Origin: Leptolyngbya ohadii IS1
GTDB taxonomy: Bacteria; Cyanobacteriota; Cyanobacteriia; Elainellales; Elainellaceae
DNA: 64,000 bases
Direction of reading: 5' to 3'
Assembly: GCF_002215035.1 (NCBI RefSeq)
Contig: NZ_NKFP01000006.1
Coordinates: forward strand, 75,083 to 139,082
Shown here: positions 1-7,706 of the stretch, piece by piece
Position numbering within the stretch: the first letter of the stretch is position 1
Layout of the letters: each line of letters opens with the position of its first letter
Program-made: the position numbers and the translations under genes
Notes under the pieces: generated by a model
What the model was told of the DNA's origin: nothing
Databases searched by the model: none
Seen by the model: only the letters and a program-made list of their open reading frames with translations

Positions 1-561
1 ATATTTCCCGGAGCGATCGGCATAGGTGGTTCCGCAGGGTTCACCTTCCAGGAAGAGAAGCTGCACCACACCCTCGTTAGCGTAAATCCGACAATCGGCG
101 CTGGAGGAGTTGCTAAATTCCAGAGTCAGGTAGCCGCGCCAGGAAGCCTCTACCGGAGTCAGGTTTGCAATCAGACCAACCCGCGCATAGGAGCTTTTCC
201 CGATGCAGATCACCGTAATATTAGGCGGAATATTCAGATGCTCCAGGGCAACCCCCAAGCCGTAGGAATGCGCCGGAATCACAAAATAGTCGCCGTCGCT
301 GTCCGACTGAAGCGGCACCGATTCCAGATTGCCGGGATTAAACTGCTTCGGATTCACCACCGTTCCCGGAATATGGCGGAACACCAGAAATTCTGCGGGA
401 GAGAGGCGGATGTCATACCCATAGGACGATAAGCCGTAGCTCAACACCTTGCGCGTCAAGCCGTTCCCATCCACCGAAACCGAGCGAATCAAATGCGGCT
501 CAAAGGGTTCGATCATCCCGTTTTGCGCCTGTTCCAGAATCCAGCGATCGTTTTTCAGCAT
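1..561 (-). CDS. dcd: dCTP deaminase (3' end cut off by window)
   Basis: Deaminates dCTP to dUTP, the first step of the route that supplies dUMP for dTMP synthesis in the cytoplasm. The reverse strand reads 187 codons from ATG at 559-561 without a stop and leaves the window in frame. The protein begins MLKNDRWILEQ and contains the family stretches SYGYDIRLSP, the HSYGLGVALE segment and GKSSYARVGL, followed by TPVEASWRGYLTLEFSN, which carries the catalytic Glu region. Bacterial and cyanobacterial Dcd proteins are about 190-200 residues, so only about 10 C-terminal residues are missing. A GTG further upstream (577-579) is in frame, but the family N-terminus fits the ATG. No partner gene is visible. 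Confidence 0.93.
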   Translation of the reverse strand, partial: MLKNDRWILEQAQNGMIEPFEPHLIRSVSVDGNGLTRKVLSYGLSSYGYDIRLSPAEFLVFRHIPGTVVNPKQFNPGNLESVPLQSDSDGDYFVIPAHSYGLGVALEHLNIPPNITVICIGKSSYARVGLIANLTPVEASWRGYLTLEFSNSSSADCRIYANEGVVQLLFLEGEPCGTTYADRSGKY

Positions 562-668
562 CGGTTCTTGCTCCTGCACATAGTCCTGCAATGAAGTACC
601 CCAGATTATAAGATCATTTTTTCACTCGATCGCTACCCATAGCGGTAAAAAGTGTTATATTCTGATTT

Positions 669-724
669 AGAACGCTACATTAAGTAGATCCGGCAACGGG
701 GCGATTTCGATCGCCCTTTTTCTT
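669..724 (+). ncRNA. candidate orphan small RNA with intrinsic terminator
   Basis: A possible short transcript of about 55 nt lies in the gap between dcd and the thioredoxin gene. A TATATT box at 656-661 would place a start near 669. The transcript would contain a small hairpin (CTAC 675-678 with GTAG 684-687), a single-stranded linker and a strong terminator hairpin at 699-716. No coding gene lies upstream on the plus strand, so the terminator has no other obvious user. The two-hairpin layout resembles Yfr1, but the Yfr1 core ACTCCTCAC is absent. No convincing -35 box is visible. This is an inference from motifs only. Confidence 0.35.
699..724 (+). terminator. rho-independent terminator with TTCG tetraloop
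   Basis: GGGCGAT (699-705) pairs perfectly with ATCGCCC (710-716) around a TTCG loop and is followed by TTTTTCTTT. The T-run is only on the plus-strand side, so it works on plus-strand transcripts. Confidence 0.7.
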
Positions 725-733
725 TGAGCTTCT

Positions 734-814
734 TTAGACATCAGCGCAGCGAATCCACATCAGGCACAGATACAGCGAAATGGGCAGAATCAAGTTCACG
801 CCCAATTTCAGCAT
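734..814 (-). CDS. possible 26-residue hydrophobic peptide
   Basis: A short reverse-strand frame from ATG 812-814 to TAA 734-736 encodes 26 residues starting MLKLGVNLILPISLY, almost all in one hydrophobic stretch that could span a membrane. I see no good Shine-Dalgarno sequence and do not recognise the peptide. It may be chance; it is listed because it is the only membrane-like short frame in this gap. Confidence 0.2.
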   Translation of the reverse strand: MLKLGVNLILPISLYLCLMWIRCADV

Positions 815-877
815 TTTTATTGAGGAATCGCAAGCAGCTCCAATTCTGGGGAAACCAAACTAATCGATAAGTTCGGA

Positions 878-909
878 AGTCCCCCAAAGTTGGGGGATTT
901 AGGGGGCGA
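878..909. repeat. dispersed palindrome, family A copy 1
   Basis: An inverted repeat with arms CCCCC and GGGGG around AAAGTT, followed by ATTTAGGGGGCG. The same CCCCCTAAATCCCCC-type element recurs about ten times in this window, mostly between genes. Confidence 0.8.
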
Positions 910-942
910 CAACGCCTGAAATCCCAACAAAAATATCTGACA

Positions 943-1260
943 CTAAACCTTCTGCTGCAATCGCTGAATCAGCCGCTCCGAAGGCAACACACCCTCAATT
1001 CGATCGATCTCCTGCCCCTGCTTAAACAGCACCAGCGTCGGTAATGCCTGAACTCCATGCTGGGAAGCTACCGTCGGGTATTTATCCGTATCGATCTTCA
1101 CAATCTTTAAACGATCGCCCATCTGACGATTCACCTGTTCCAGAATGCTTGCCATCATTTGACAGGGACCGCACCACGTCGCATAAAAGTCCACCAACAC
1201 GGGCAAATCGGAGCCGGAAATCATTTCTTGGAAGCTGCCAAACTGCTGTTGAGTCGCCAT
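943..1260 (-). CDS. trx: thioredoxin, y-type
   Basis: A small dithiol-disulfide oxidoreductase of the cytoplasm, reduced by a thioredoxin reductase and acting on target disulfides. The 105-residue protein has the active site WCGPC (Cys30 and Cys33) and the cis-proline motif ALPT (Pro74), both in the normal places for a full-length thioredoxin. The surroundings (VLVDFYATWCGPC, KIDTDKYP, ALPTLVLFK) resemble the y-type thioredoxins of plastids and cyanobacteria (TrxQ group) more than the m-type; that subgroup is my judgement from remembered sequences. It is transcribed alone, divergently from fabG, and the 190-bp gap would hold both promoters. Confidence 0.95.
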   Translation of the reverse strand: MATQQQFGSFQEMISGSDLPVLVDFYATWCGPCQMMASILEQVNRQMGDRLKIVKIDTDKYPTVASQHGVQALPTLVLFKQGQEIDRIEGVLPSERLIQRLQQKV

Positions 1261-1376
1261 AGATCTGTCCTTATGTCTTTGGATGAGAAGATCTCTGATT
1301 AAGGCTTACTCTTTCCGATCGTAATGAACTTTCCCAAAACTGAGCAGGACGGGAAACCGGAACGGAGGTCGCGTCA

Positions 1377-1421
1377 GATTAAACGCCGGACAAAATAGCG
1401 TAAGATCAAACGTTGGACAAA
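1377..1421. promoter_or_regulatory. imperfect 18-bp direct repeat before fabG
   Basis: Two 18-bp copies (1377-1394 and 1404-1421) matching at 15 of 18 positions and spaced by 27 bp lie 29-73 bp before the fabG ATG. The shared parts are GAT, AAACG and GGACAAA. This is a possible operator for fabG; no regulator is identified. Confidence 0.3.
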
Positions 1422-1449
1422 CCGTTAACCCTCAGAAAAAGATTAAGCC

Positions 1450-2211
1450 ATGACTGCATCAGCCCCTTCCCAACCCCTGCTCGATCGCGTTGCGATTGTT
1501 ACTGGAGCCTCTCGCGGTATCGGACGGGCAACGGCTTTGGCTCTGGCAAGTGCGGGCGCAAAGGTCGTGGTCAACTATGCCAGTTCCAGCGGCGCAGCGG
1601 ATGCGGTCGTGGCGGAAATTCAAAGTATGGGTAGTGAGGCGATCGCCATCAAAGCAGACGTGTCCCAGGACGATCAGGTAACGGCTCTCTTCGATCAGAC
1701 GATGGCGAAGTGGGGTCAGGTGGATGTGCTGGTCAACAATGCGGGCATTACACGCGATGGCTTGCTGCTGCGGATGAAGCTGGACGACTGGCAAGCTGTG
1801 ATTAACCTCAACCTGACGGGCGTGTTTCTCTGCACCAAAGCCGCCAGCAAAATTATGCTGAAGCAGCGATCGGGTCGGATTGTGAACGTGACTTCCGTGG
1901 TGGGCGAAATGGGCAATGCGGGGCAGGCAAACTACAGTGCCGCGAAAGCCGGGGTGATTGGCTTCACGAAATCAATGGCAAAGGAGCTTGCCAGCCGGGG
2001 CATTACGGTCAATGCGGTCGCGCCGGGATTTATTGCCACCGACATGACCGCAGAGATTCAAAGCGATGAACTGCTGAAGCTGATTCCGCTGAGCCGCTAT
2101 GGACAGGCTGAGGAAGTTGCCGGGTTGATTCGCTTCCTGGCTGCCGATCCCGCTGCCGCATACATTACCGGACAGGTAATTAACGTAGACGGCGGCATGG
2201 TGATGGCGTAA
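1450..2211 (+). CDS. fabG: 3-oxoacyl-[acyl-carrier-protein] reductase
   Basis: An NADPH-dependent reductase of 3-oxoacyl-ACP to 3-hydroxyacyl-ACP in type II fatty acid synthesis. The 253-residue protein is a classic short-chain dehydrogenase: the cofactor loop GASRGIG at residues 19-25, NNAG near 96-99, and catalytic Ser149, Tyr162 and Lys166 in YSAAK. The C-terminus ITGQVINVDGGMVM is typical of FabG. Length and motifs leave little doubt about the family; the FabG assignment over other SDRs rests on these termini. It stands alone, divergent from the thioredoxin gene. Confidence 0.93.
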   Translation: MTASAPSQPLLDRVAIVTGASRGIGRATALALASAGAKVVVNYASSSGAADAVVAEIQSMGSEAIAIKADVSQDDQVTALFDQTMAKWGQVDVLVNNAGITRDGLLLRMKLDDWQAVINLNLTGVFLCTKAASKIMLKQRSGRIVNVTSVVGEMGNAGQANYSAAKAGVIGFTKSMAKELASRGITVNAVAPGFIATDMTAEIQSDELLKLIPLSRYGQAEEVAGLIRFLAADPAAAYITGQVINVDGGMVMA

Positions 2212-2297
2212 CCTTCACGGCTTCTGCGAGTGATTGGCACGGTGGGGGGTTCCCACCACAACCTCAGCATCAGGCACAGCGTCACGCAGGCTTGCTT

Positions 2298-2546
2298 TCA
2301 ATCCTCATGAATGGGCAGCGCATGAAAGTCATCCTGCGGAATGCACACCGGAGGAGCGGCTTGCACTTCGGGCTGCAAATAAATTTCCGGCTCCAGGTAA
2401 ACTTCGACTTTCTCGCGGACGCAGTGCGTGGGCTTCACCAGAACGTGCGGCTCCAGGAAAATCGGCACATGCACTTTAATCGGAACAACGTATTCGCAGG
2501 CTTGCTCGTAGTAGCGATCGAACGAGAGACAGGTGGACTGACACAT
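2298..2546 (-). CDS. small Cys-containing protein, tandem paralog 1
   Basis: An 82-residue protein of unknown function. It is nearly identical over its core to the neighbouring gene at 2623-2865, so the pair arose by recent tandem duplication. It has no signal peptide or membrane segment. The core alternates hydrophobic and polar residues and holds two related stretches, FLEPHVLVKP and YLEPEIYLQP, suggesting short beta strands joined by prolines. Cysteines in ACEYVVP, THCVRE and PVCIP are shared by both copies, and this copy has two more near its N-terminus. The start follows AAGGAG at normal spacing. It could be an assembly or metal-binding protein, but nothing here proves that. Confidence 0.75.
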   Translation of the reverse strand: MCQSTCLSFDRYYEQACEYVVPIKVHVPIFLEPHVLVKPTHCVREKVEVYLEPEIYLQPEVQAAPPVCIPQDDFHALPIHED

Positions 2547-2622
2547 GGGGGTGAACTCCTTAGGTAAGTGACTGGTGAAATAAATCGAGCGTAAATCAAC
2601 TCAGACCTGTAAAAGATGCGGA

Positions 2623-2865
2623 CTAGTCCTGATGGCTGGGCAGAGCTTCCGTATAGCAATCGTTTTGCGGAATGCACACCGGAGGAGCGGCTTGAACTTC
2701 CGGCTGTAGGTAAATTTCTGGCTCCAGATACACTTCAACTTTCTCGCGGACACAGTGGGTCGGCTTCACCAGAACATGCGGCTCCAGGAAAATCGGCACA
2801 TGAATTTTGACGGGAACCACATACTCGCAAGCCTGGTTGTAATAGCGATCGAATGAGAGAGACAT
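2623..2865 (-). CDS. small Cys-containing protein, tandem paralog 2
   Basis: An 80-residue protein of unknown function and sister of 2298-2546. From FDRYY to CIPQ the two proteins differ at only a few conservative positions (E/N, I/V, V/I), while the last ten residues diverge. Several codon differences are silent, which suggests selection has kept the protein sequence. The start ATG follows AAGGAG. The two genes are 76 bp apart in the same direction and could share a transcript, with this copy first. No domain was recognised. Confidence 0.75.
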   Translation of the reverse strand: MSLSFDRYYNQACEYVVPVKIHVPIFLEPHVLVKPTHCVREKVEVYLEPEIYLQPEVQAAPPVCIPQNDCYTEALPSHQD

Positions 2866-2977
2866 GAGCTGAACTCCTTGATTTGTAAGGGTTTGAAGTT
2901 TGTTCTATCAAGGGATTCATCCTTCGCGGTAGGGATTACGGACGGAAATTTAAAGAGTACCCGGAGGGGGTAGAGGG

Positions 2978-3027
2978 GTGGATGAGTGGATGGGTGGATG
3001 AGTGGATGGGTGGAGGAGTGGATGGGG
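2978..3027. repeat. GTGGATG-type minisatellite
   Basis: About six imperfect tandem units of GTGGATGA/G in a non-coding stretch. Frames that run through it are low-complexity artefacts. Confidence 0.7.
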
Positions 3028-3051
3028 AGCAGGGGAGCAATTTGCTGATGT

Positions 3052-3080
3052 TTCTTGTGGGGTGGGCATCTTGCCCGCCT
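3052..3080. repeat. dispersed repeat family C, copy 1
   Basis: Contains TTCTTGTGGGGTGGGCATC followed by TTGCCCGCC. A near-identical copy lies at 46873-46900 and a diverged reverse copy near 8611-8642. The GGTGGGC and GCCCGCC parts form an inverted repeat. Confidence 0.65.
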
Positions 3081-3109
3081 TTAGATCTATGCCACTCCTC
3101 CAAACTCTC

Positions 3110-3199
3110 CTCGTCCCAATGCTGTGCGCTGAATTACCCTTCTCTCTCCTCGTTCCAATGCTCTGCGTTGAAACGACTCTTGGGAGGCTCTGCCTCCAG
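3110..3199. repeat. dispersed repeat family B, copy 1
   Basis: Contains CGTTCCAATGCTCTGCGTTG and the palindrome GGGAGGCTCTGCCTCC. The gap from 2866 to 3402 holds only this and the two repeats before it, plus the promoter region of the next gene. Confidence 0.7.
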
Positions 3200-3402
3200 C
3201 CGAGAAGGGGCTTGCAGCAAGCGGGTACAAGCTGAAAACAAACAACTTTTGAAGACTTTCCAAAAAGTCACCCGGAATGGGTAGCCCGTCTGGACGAGGT
3301 GGATTGGGGGTGGGACGGGCTAGATTATAGATTGCTGGTAGTGGGGAGCTTTTTCGCGGCTGTGACGTTCAATAAGTTCAGTCTTTGCTGAACAGATTAA
3401 AG

Positions 3403-3939
3403 ATGGTATCCTTAGAGTTAAGTAACGTTAACAACGATCTCTCTGAACCCTTGAGCAGCGATCCGCCGTTTGAAAAAATTCGATTTATCGAGGAAGTTGG
3501 CTTGATGTTTGAAATGGTCGGCTTACCTCGAATGTCAGGGCGCATCTTTGGTTGGCTCCTAATCTGCGAACCGCCGCAGCAGTCCCACAGCGAGCTTGCC
3601 GACGTTCTGAAAGCCAGTAAGGGGTCAATCAGTACGATGACCCGTATGTTGATTCAGATTGGCTTCATTGAGCGGATTAGTCTACCGGGCGATCGGCGCG
3701 ACTATTTCCGAATCAAGCCCCATGCCTGGACACAGCTCACCAAGCAGCGCATGGCTCAAATTACAGCGTTTAAGGAGCTGGCACAGCGCGGCATCACTCT
3801 CATGGGGAATACTTCCCCTCAGATGAAGGAACGCCTAACCGAGATGCGCGATATTCATGCTTTCTGGGAACGAGAGCTGCCCTTACTCGACCAACGGTGG
3901 GATGAGGAACAGGCAAAGTCCAATCAATCGGACGATTAA
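3403..3939 (+). CDS. GbsR/MarR-type transcriptional regulator
   Basis: A DNA-binding protein that probably controls the exporter operon starting 230 bp downstream. The 178-residue protein (ATG at 3403; an in-frame TTG at 3385 is less likely) has a winged-helix core: an N-terminal helix FEKIRFIEEVGLMFEM, then GRIFGWLLICEPPQQSHSELA, the recognition-helix region KASKGSISTMTRML, and the wing RISLPGDRRDYFRI. This order is typical of the GbsR branch of the MarR superfamily. Cyanobacterial and bacterial GbsR-like regulators often lie beside ABC efflux genes, as here. The ligand is unknown. Confidence 0.85.
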   Translation: MVSLELSNVNNDLSEPLSSDPPFEKIRFIEEVGLMFEMVGLPRMSGRIFGWLLICEPPQQSHSELADVLKASKGSISTMTRMLIQIGFIERISLPGDRRDYFRIKPHAWTQLTKQRMAQITAFKELAQRGITLMGNTSPQMKERLTEMRDIHAFWERELPLLDQRWDEEQAKSNQSDD

Positions 3940-4168
3940 TTTCCGCTACCGCGATCGTTAAGCTGTGTATCAGTTGTGCTTCTAGTGGTGCTTCATTCCC
4001 TGTTTCAGGGTTGAGTGTATTTCCCCTGAATATTTCTTAAGTCTCACTGGGATCGTCGAATCCCCCGGTTCCTTTGTCCATTTTTCGGTTCCGTCTGCTC
4101 TGCGTCCGCTCTGCTTAACAGTCCTTACCGCTCAAAATCCCTTACTGCTTAAAATCACTCCGCCTCCC

Positions 4169-5506
4169 ATGACTATGCAACTTCCTCTGATTGGTAAAGT
4201 CCGTCATCCCGCTCCCTGGGCGATCGGGTTACTTGCCGCCGGATTGCTCGGTACAGGCGGAATCACCTATGCCGTGATGCAGCGCAATACTGGAACGGTA
4301 GACATCGCCGCGATGACGGTGCCTGTAGAGTCCCAGCCTTTGCGGGTGAGAATTACTGCGAGCGGTACGGTGCAGCCTGTCCAGAGTGTAAACCTGAGTC
4401 CCAAAACCTCCGGCGTTCTGGCGGAATTGCTGGTAGAACAGGGCGATCGCGTTCAGCAGGGGCAGGTGGTTGCCCGGATGGAGTCCCGCAGCATTCAGGC
4501 ACAGTTGACCCAGGCAAGGGCACGGGTGGCACAGGCAGAGGCACGGCTGGCAGCACAGCAGGCTGGCAATCGTCCCCAGGAAATTGCCCAAGCAGAGGCA
4601 CGAGTCCGTCAGGCAGAAGCGGTGGTCAACGCTACCCAGGCAAGGCTACAGCTGGCACAGGATCGGGTAGCGCGCAATCAACAGCTTGCCGCTGAGGGAG
4701 CCATTTCCCAGGATGCGCTGGACGAGGTGCTGAGCAATGCAGCGAATACCCAGGCAACCCTGGAGCAAAACCAGGCAAGCCTTCAGGAAGCCCGCCGTAA
4801 CCTGGATCTGGTGCAAAGCGGCAACCGGACGGAAGACATTGCGGCTGCCAGAGCCTCGCTAGAGGAAGCCAGGGGCAACCTGGAAGCGGTACAGGTGCAG
4901 TACGAAGACACGCTGATTCGCGCCCCCTTTAGCGGCATCATTACCCAGAAGTTTGCGACGGAAGGCGCATTTGTGACGCCCACCACGTCTGCATCGGAAG
5001 CAACTTCGGCAACCTCGACGGCGATCGTGGCGTTAGCGGAAGGGCTGGAAGTGCTGGCAGAAGTCCCGGAAGTGGATGTGCGGCAGCTGCGCGTGGGTCA
5101 AGCTGTGGAAGTTCAGGCGGATGCCTTTCCCGACCAGACCTTTCAAGGGCGAGTGCGGCTGATTGCACCGGAGGCAGTAGTGCGGCAAAACGTCACCTCT
5201 TTCCAGGTGCGAATTGAACTAACCAGCGGTTTAGATCGGCTCAAGTCCGGCATGAACGTCGATACCACCTTCCTGGGCGATCAGGAAAGCAATGCGATCG
5301 TGGTTCCCACCGTGGCGATCGTCACCAATAACGGCGAGTCGGGCGTGCTGGTACCGGACGATCGCGATCAGCCGGAGTTTCGATCGGTGGTGCTGGGAAC
5401 GACCGTGGGCAACCAGACCCAGATTCTGGAAGGCATTCAGCCCGGTGAGCGAGTCTTTACGGATATTCCGCCGGACTCCGAATGGAACAAACCCAAGCAG
5501 CAGTAA
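4169..5506 (+). CDS. efflux transporter periplasmic adaptor (MacA/HlyD/DevB type)
   Basis: Membrane-fusion protein that would link the inner-membrane ABC exporter encoded next to it with an outer-membrane channel. The 445-residue chain has an N-terminal membrane anchor (about residues 15-35), a biotinyl-lipoyl half near SGTVQPVQSVNLSPKTSGVL, a long Ala/Gln-rich coiled-coil hairpin (about 100-215), the second lipoyl half IRAPFSGIITQKF, and beta-barrel and membrane-proximal domains. It is first of three genes (adaptor, permease, ATPase), the same order as cyanobacterial devBCA. The substrate cannot be read from the sequence. No outer-membrane channel gene is nearby; a shared TolC-like protein is presumed. 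Confidence 0.9.
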   Translation: MTMQLPLIGKVRHPAPWAIGLLAAGLLGTGGITYAVMQRNTGTVDIAAMTVPVESQPLRVRITASGTVQPVQSVNLSPKTSGVLAELLVEQGDRVQQGQVVARMESRSIQAQLTQARARVAQAEARLAAQQAGNRPQEIAQAEARVRQAEAVVNATQARLQLAQDRVARNQQLAAEGAISQDALDEVLSNAANTQATLEQNQASLQEARRNLDLVQSGNRTEDIAAARASLEEARGNLEAVQVQYEDTLIRAPFSGIITQKFATEGAFVTPTTSASEATSATSTAIVALAEGLEVLAEVPEVDVRQLRVGQAVEVQADAFPDQTFQGRVRLIAPEAVVRQNVTSFQVRIELTSGLDRLKSGMNVDTTFLGDQESNAIVVPTVAIVTNNGESGVLVPDDRDQPEFRSVVLGTTVGNQTQILEGIQPGERVFTDIPPDSEWNKPKQQ

Positions 5507-5546
5507 TGGGAACTAGGAACGGGAATTAACACGGGAATCAACATCA

Positions 5547-6764
5547 ATGAATTTCCTTGAAAGCGTCAATATGGCAGTGAAGACGCTGACTGCCAACAAG
5601 CTCCGCAGTACCCTCACCATGCTGGGGATTATTATCGGCAATGCCTCGGTGATTGCAATGGTGGGCGTAGGACAAGGGGCACAGCGGTACGCTTCAGAGC
5701 AGTTTGAGTCTCTGGGTCCGAATGTGCTGTTTATCATTCCGGGCAGCGAAGGGGCGAACCGCAGTACGATCGATGTCCCAAGAGCGCTCACCCTGGAGGA
5801 TGCAGAGGCGATTCAAACCCAGGTGCCAACCATTACCGCCGTTGCGCCCCAGCTTCAGAGCCAGCAGCCAGTGACGGCGGGAAGTCGGCGCAGCAATATT
5901 TTGATTTTGGGCACGACGCCTGACTTTATCGAAGTGCGAGATTTTGAGGTCGATCGCGGACGCTTTTTCACCGAACAGGACGTGGAGCGCAGTAACCGGG
6001 TGGCAACCCTGGGCGCAGATACGGCACGGAAGTTGTTTGGCGATGCGAATCCGATCGGGCAGCAGATCCGGGTCAAAAATATCAGCTTTGAAGTGATCGG
6101 CGTAATGGAGGCAAAAGGGGCGTTTCTGGGCAACAACCAGGACGACACGGTGTTTATCCCCCTCACTACGATGTCCAGCCGGATCACGGGAGATCGATCG
6201 CCCTACGGTACGGAAATCACCTTTATTTCGGTGAGCGCTAAGGACGAACAGACAATTAATGCGGCACAGTTCCAGATTGCTAATCTGTTGCGGCTGCGCC
6301 ATCAGGTCACGACGGAAGATGATTTCACAATTCGCAACCAGAAAGACGCGCTAGAAATTGTGGGCAACGTAACGGGTGCCCTGACGCTGATGCTGGCTGC
6401 CATTGCCGGAATCTCGCTGTTTGTGGGCGGCATCGGCATTATGAATATCATGCTGGTCTCGGTGCGGGAGCGGACGCAGGAAATCGGTTTGCGGAAGGCG
6501 ATCGGGGCTTCGCAGCAGGACATTCTGATGCAGTTCATGATCGAGGCGATTATTCTGGCGGCGATCGGCGGTGTGGTGGGAACGGTGATCGGGGTGGGTG
6601 GCGTGACGCTAATCTCGGCAGTAACTCCCCTGAAAGCTGGCGTTTCCCCCGCAGCGATCGTGCTGGCAGTGGGCGTATCGGGCGGCATTGGTCTATTCTT
6701 TGGCGTATTCCCGGCACGGCAGGCGGCAAAACTCGATCCGATCGTGGCACTCAGAAGCGCATAG
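5547..6764 (+). CDS. MacB-like ABC transporter permease
   Basis: The membrane subunit of a MacB-family exporter. Its 405 residues show the usual plan: one N-terminal membrane helix (KLRSTLTMLGIIIGNASVIAM), a large periplasmic MacB core domain (about 50-270), and three C-terminal helices within ALTLMLAAIAGISLFVGG and following. The conserved REIGLRKA-like motif appears as RTQEIGLRKAIGAS. It has no ATPase domain of its own; the ATPase is the next gene. It starts 40 bp after the adaptor gene and stops 9 bp before the ATPase gene, so translation is probably coupled. Confidence 0.92.
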   Translation: MNFLESVNMAVKTLTANKLRSTLTMLGIIIGNASVIAMVGVGQGAQRYASEQFESLGPNVLFIIPGSEGANRSTIDVPRALTLEDAEAIQTQVPTITAVAPQLQSQQPVTAGSRRSNILILGTTPDFIEVRDFEVDRGRFFTEQDVERSNRVATLGADTARKLFGDANPIGQQIRVKNISFEVIGVMEAKGAFLGNNQDDTVFIPLTTMSSRITGDRSPYGTEITFISVSAKDEQTINAAQFQIANLLRLRHQVTTEDDFTIRNQKDALEIVGNVTGALTLMLAAIAGISLFVGGIGIMNIMLVSVRERTQEIGLRKAIGASQQDILMQFMIEAIILAAIGGVVGTVIGVGGVTLISAVTPLKAGVSPAAIVLAVGVSGGIGLFFGVFPARQAAKLDPIVALRSA

Positions 6765-6773
6765 GGAGACGAT

Positions 6774-7499
6774 ATGCAAACGATTATTCGACTCGAACAC
6801 ATCGAAAAAACCTATGGCGAAGGGGATACGATCGTCCATGCCCTGCAAGATGTGAATCTGGTGGTTGAAGCGGGTGAGTATTGCTCGATCATGGGTCCAT
6901 CCGGTTCCGGGAAATCGACGGCAATGAACGTAATTGGCTGTCTCGATCGCCCTACGAGCGGACACTATTACCTGGATGGGCTGGATGTGGCGCAAATTCC
7001 CGACGCGGAGCTGGCGCAGATTCGGAATCGCAAGCTGGGCTTTGTGTTTCAGCAGTTCCATTTGCTGCCGCAGCTGACGGCGATGGAAAATGTGATGCTG
7101 CCGATGGTCTACGCCGGGGTTTCTAAAAATGAGCGGCGGGAACGGGCGGCGGAAGCGCTTACTCGTGTGGGACTAGCAAATCGACTGAACAACAAACCAA
7201 CTCAGCTTTCGGGCGGACAGCAGCAGCGGGTGGCTATTGCCAGAGCGATCGTCAATCGTCCTGTCCTTTTGCTGGCAGACGAACCAACCGGAGCATTAGA
7301 CTCTCACACGACGCAGGAAGTCCTGAATATTTTCGGTGAATTGAACGCCAGCGGGATTACGGTCGTCATGGTGACACACGAACCAGAGGTTGCCCGCCAA
7401 ACGAAGCGAATTGTCTGGTTCCGCGATGGTCAGGTAATGTACGATCGCCTCACGCCAGCGGATATGTCGCAGTTAGTTATGGCTTCGTCGGTGAGCTAG
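6774..7499 (+). CDS. ABC transporter ATP-binding protein (MacB/LolD type)
   Basis: ATPase that drives the exporter formed with the two preceding products. The 241-residue protein has Walker [10 protein letters not shown] (about 40-48), the Q-loop [18 protein letters not shown], signature LSGGQQQR, Walker [14 protein letters not shown] and the switch His in VMVTHEP. These are typical of the MacB, LolD and DevA class that powers mechanotransmission-type export. It is last of the operon, and the downstream gene hisB is separated by 207 bp with its own promoter-like AT-rich stretch. Confidence 0.94.
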   Translation: MQTIIRLEHIEKTYGEGDTIVHALQDVNLVVEAGEYCSIMGPSGSGKSTAMNVIGCLDRPTSGHYYLDGLDVAQIPDAELAQIRNRKLGFVFQQFHLLPQLTAMENVMLPMVYAGVSKNERRERAAEALTRVGLANRLNNKPTQLSGGQQQRVAIARAIVNRPVLLLADEPTGALDSHTTQEVLNIFGELNASGITVVMVTHEPEVARQTKRIVWFRDGQVMYDRLTPADMSQLVMASSVS

Positions 7500-7706
7500 G
7501 TGGATTAGTTCGGTTGGGTGGATCTTGAGACTCAGCCTCAGTGCGCTCCATCGATCGTGACAGCAGGCTTCACCCTCAACCCTCAGAAGAGGAATTTAGG
7601 GAGACCGTCTACAGATCATTAATTGGCTAAACCCAGCCCATAATAGATAAAAATAGAATAGACAGAAATAGACCGTAGCAAAATTACCTCCAGTCCAGGC
7701 TTTCCC

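Noticed and set aside
669-724. Yfr1 as identity of the candidate small RNA
   Set aside because: The conserved unpaired core ACTCCTCAC of Yfr1 is absent, so only a generic candidate is reported.
2241-2257. A GGTGGG/CCCACC hairpin after fabG as a terminator
   Set aside because: There is no T-run on either strand next to the stem.
2982-3284. A 100-codon frame between the small Cys proteins and the regulator
   Set aside because: It is made of the GTGGATG minisatellite and dispersed repeats B and C.
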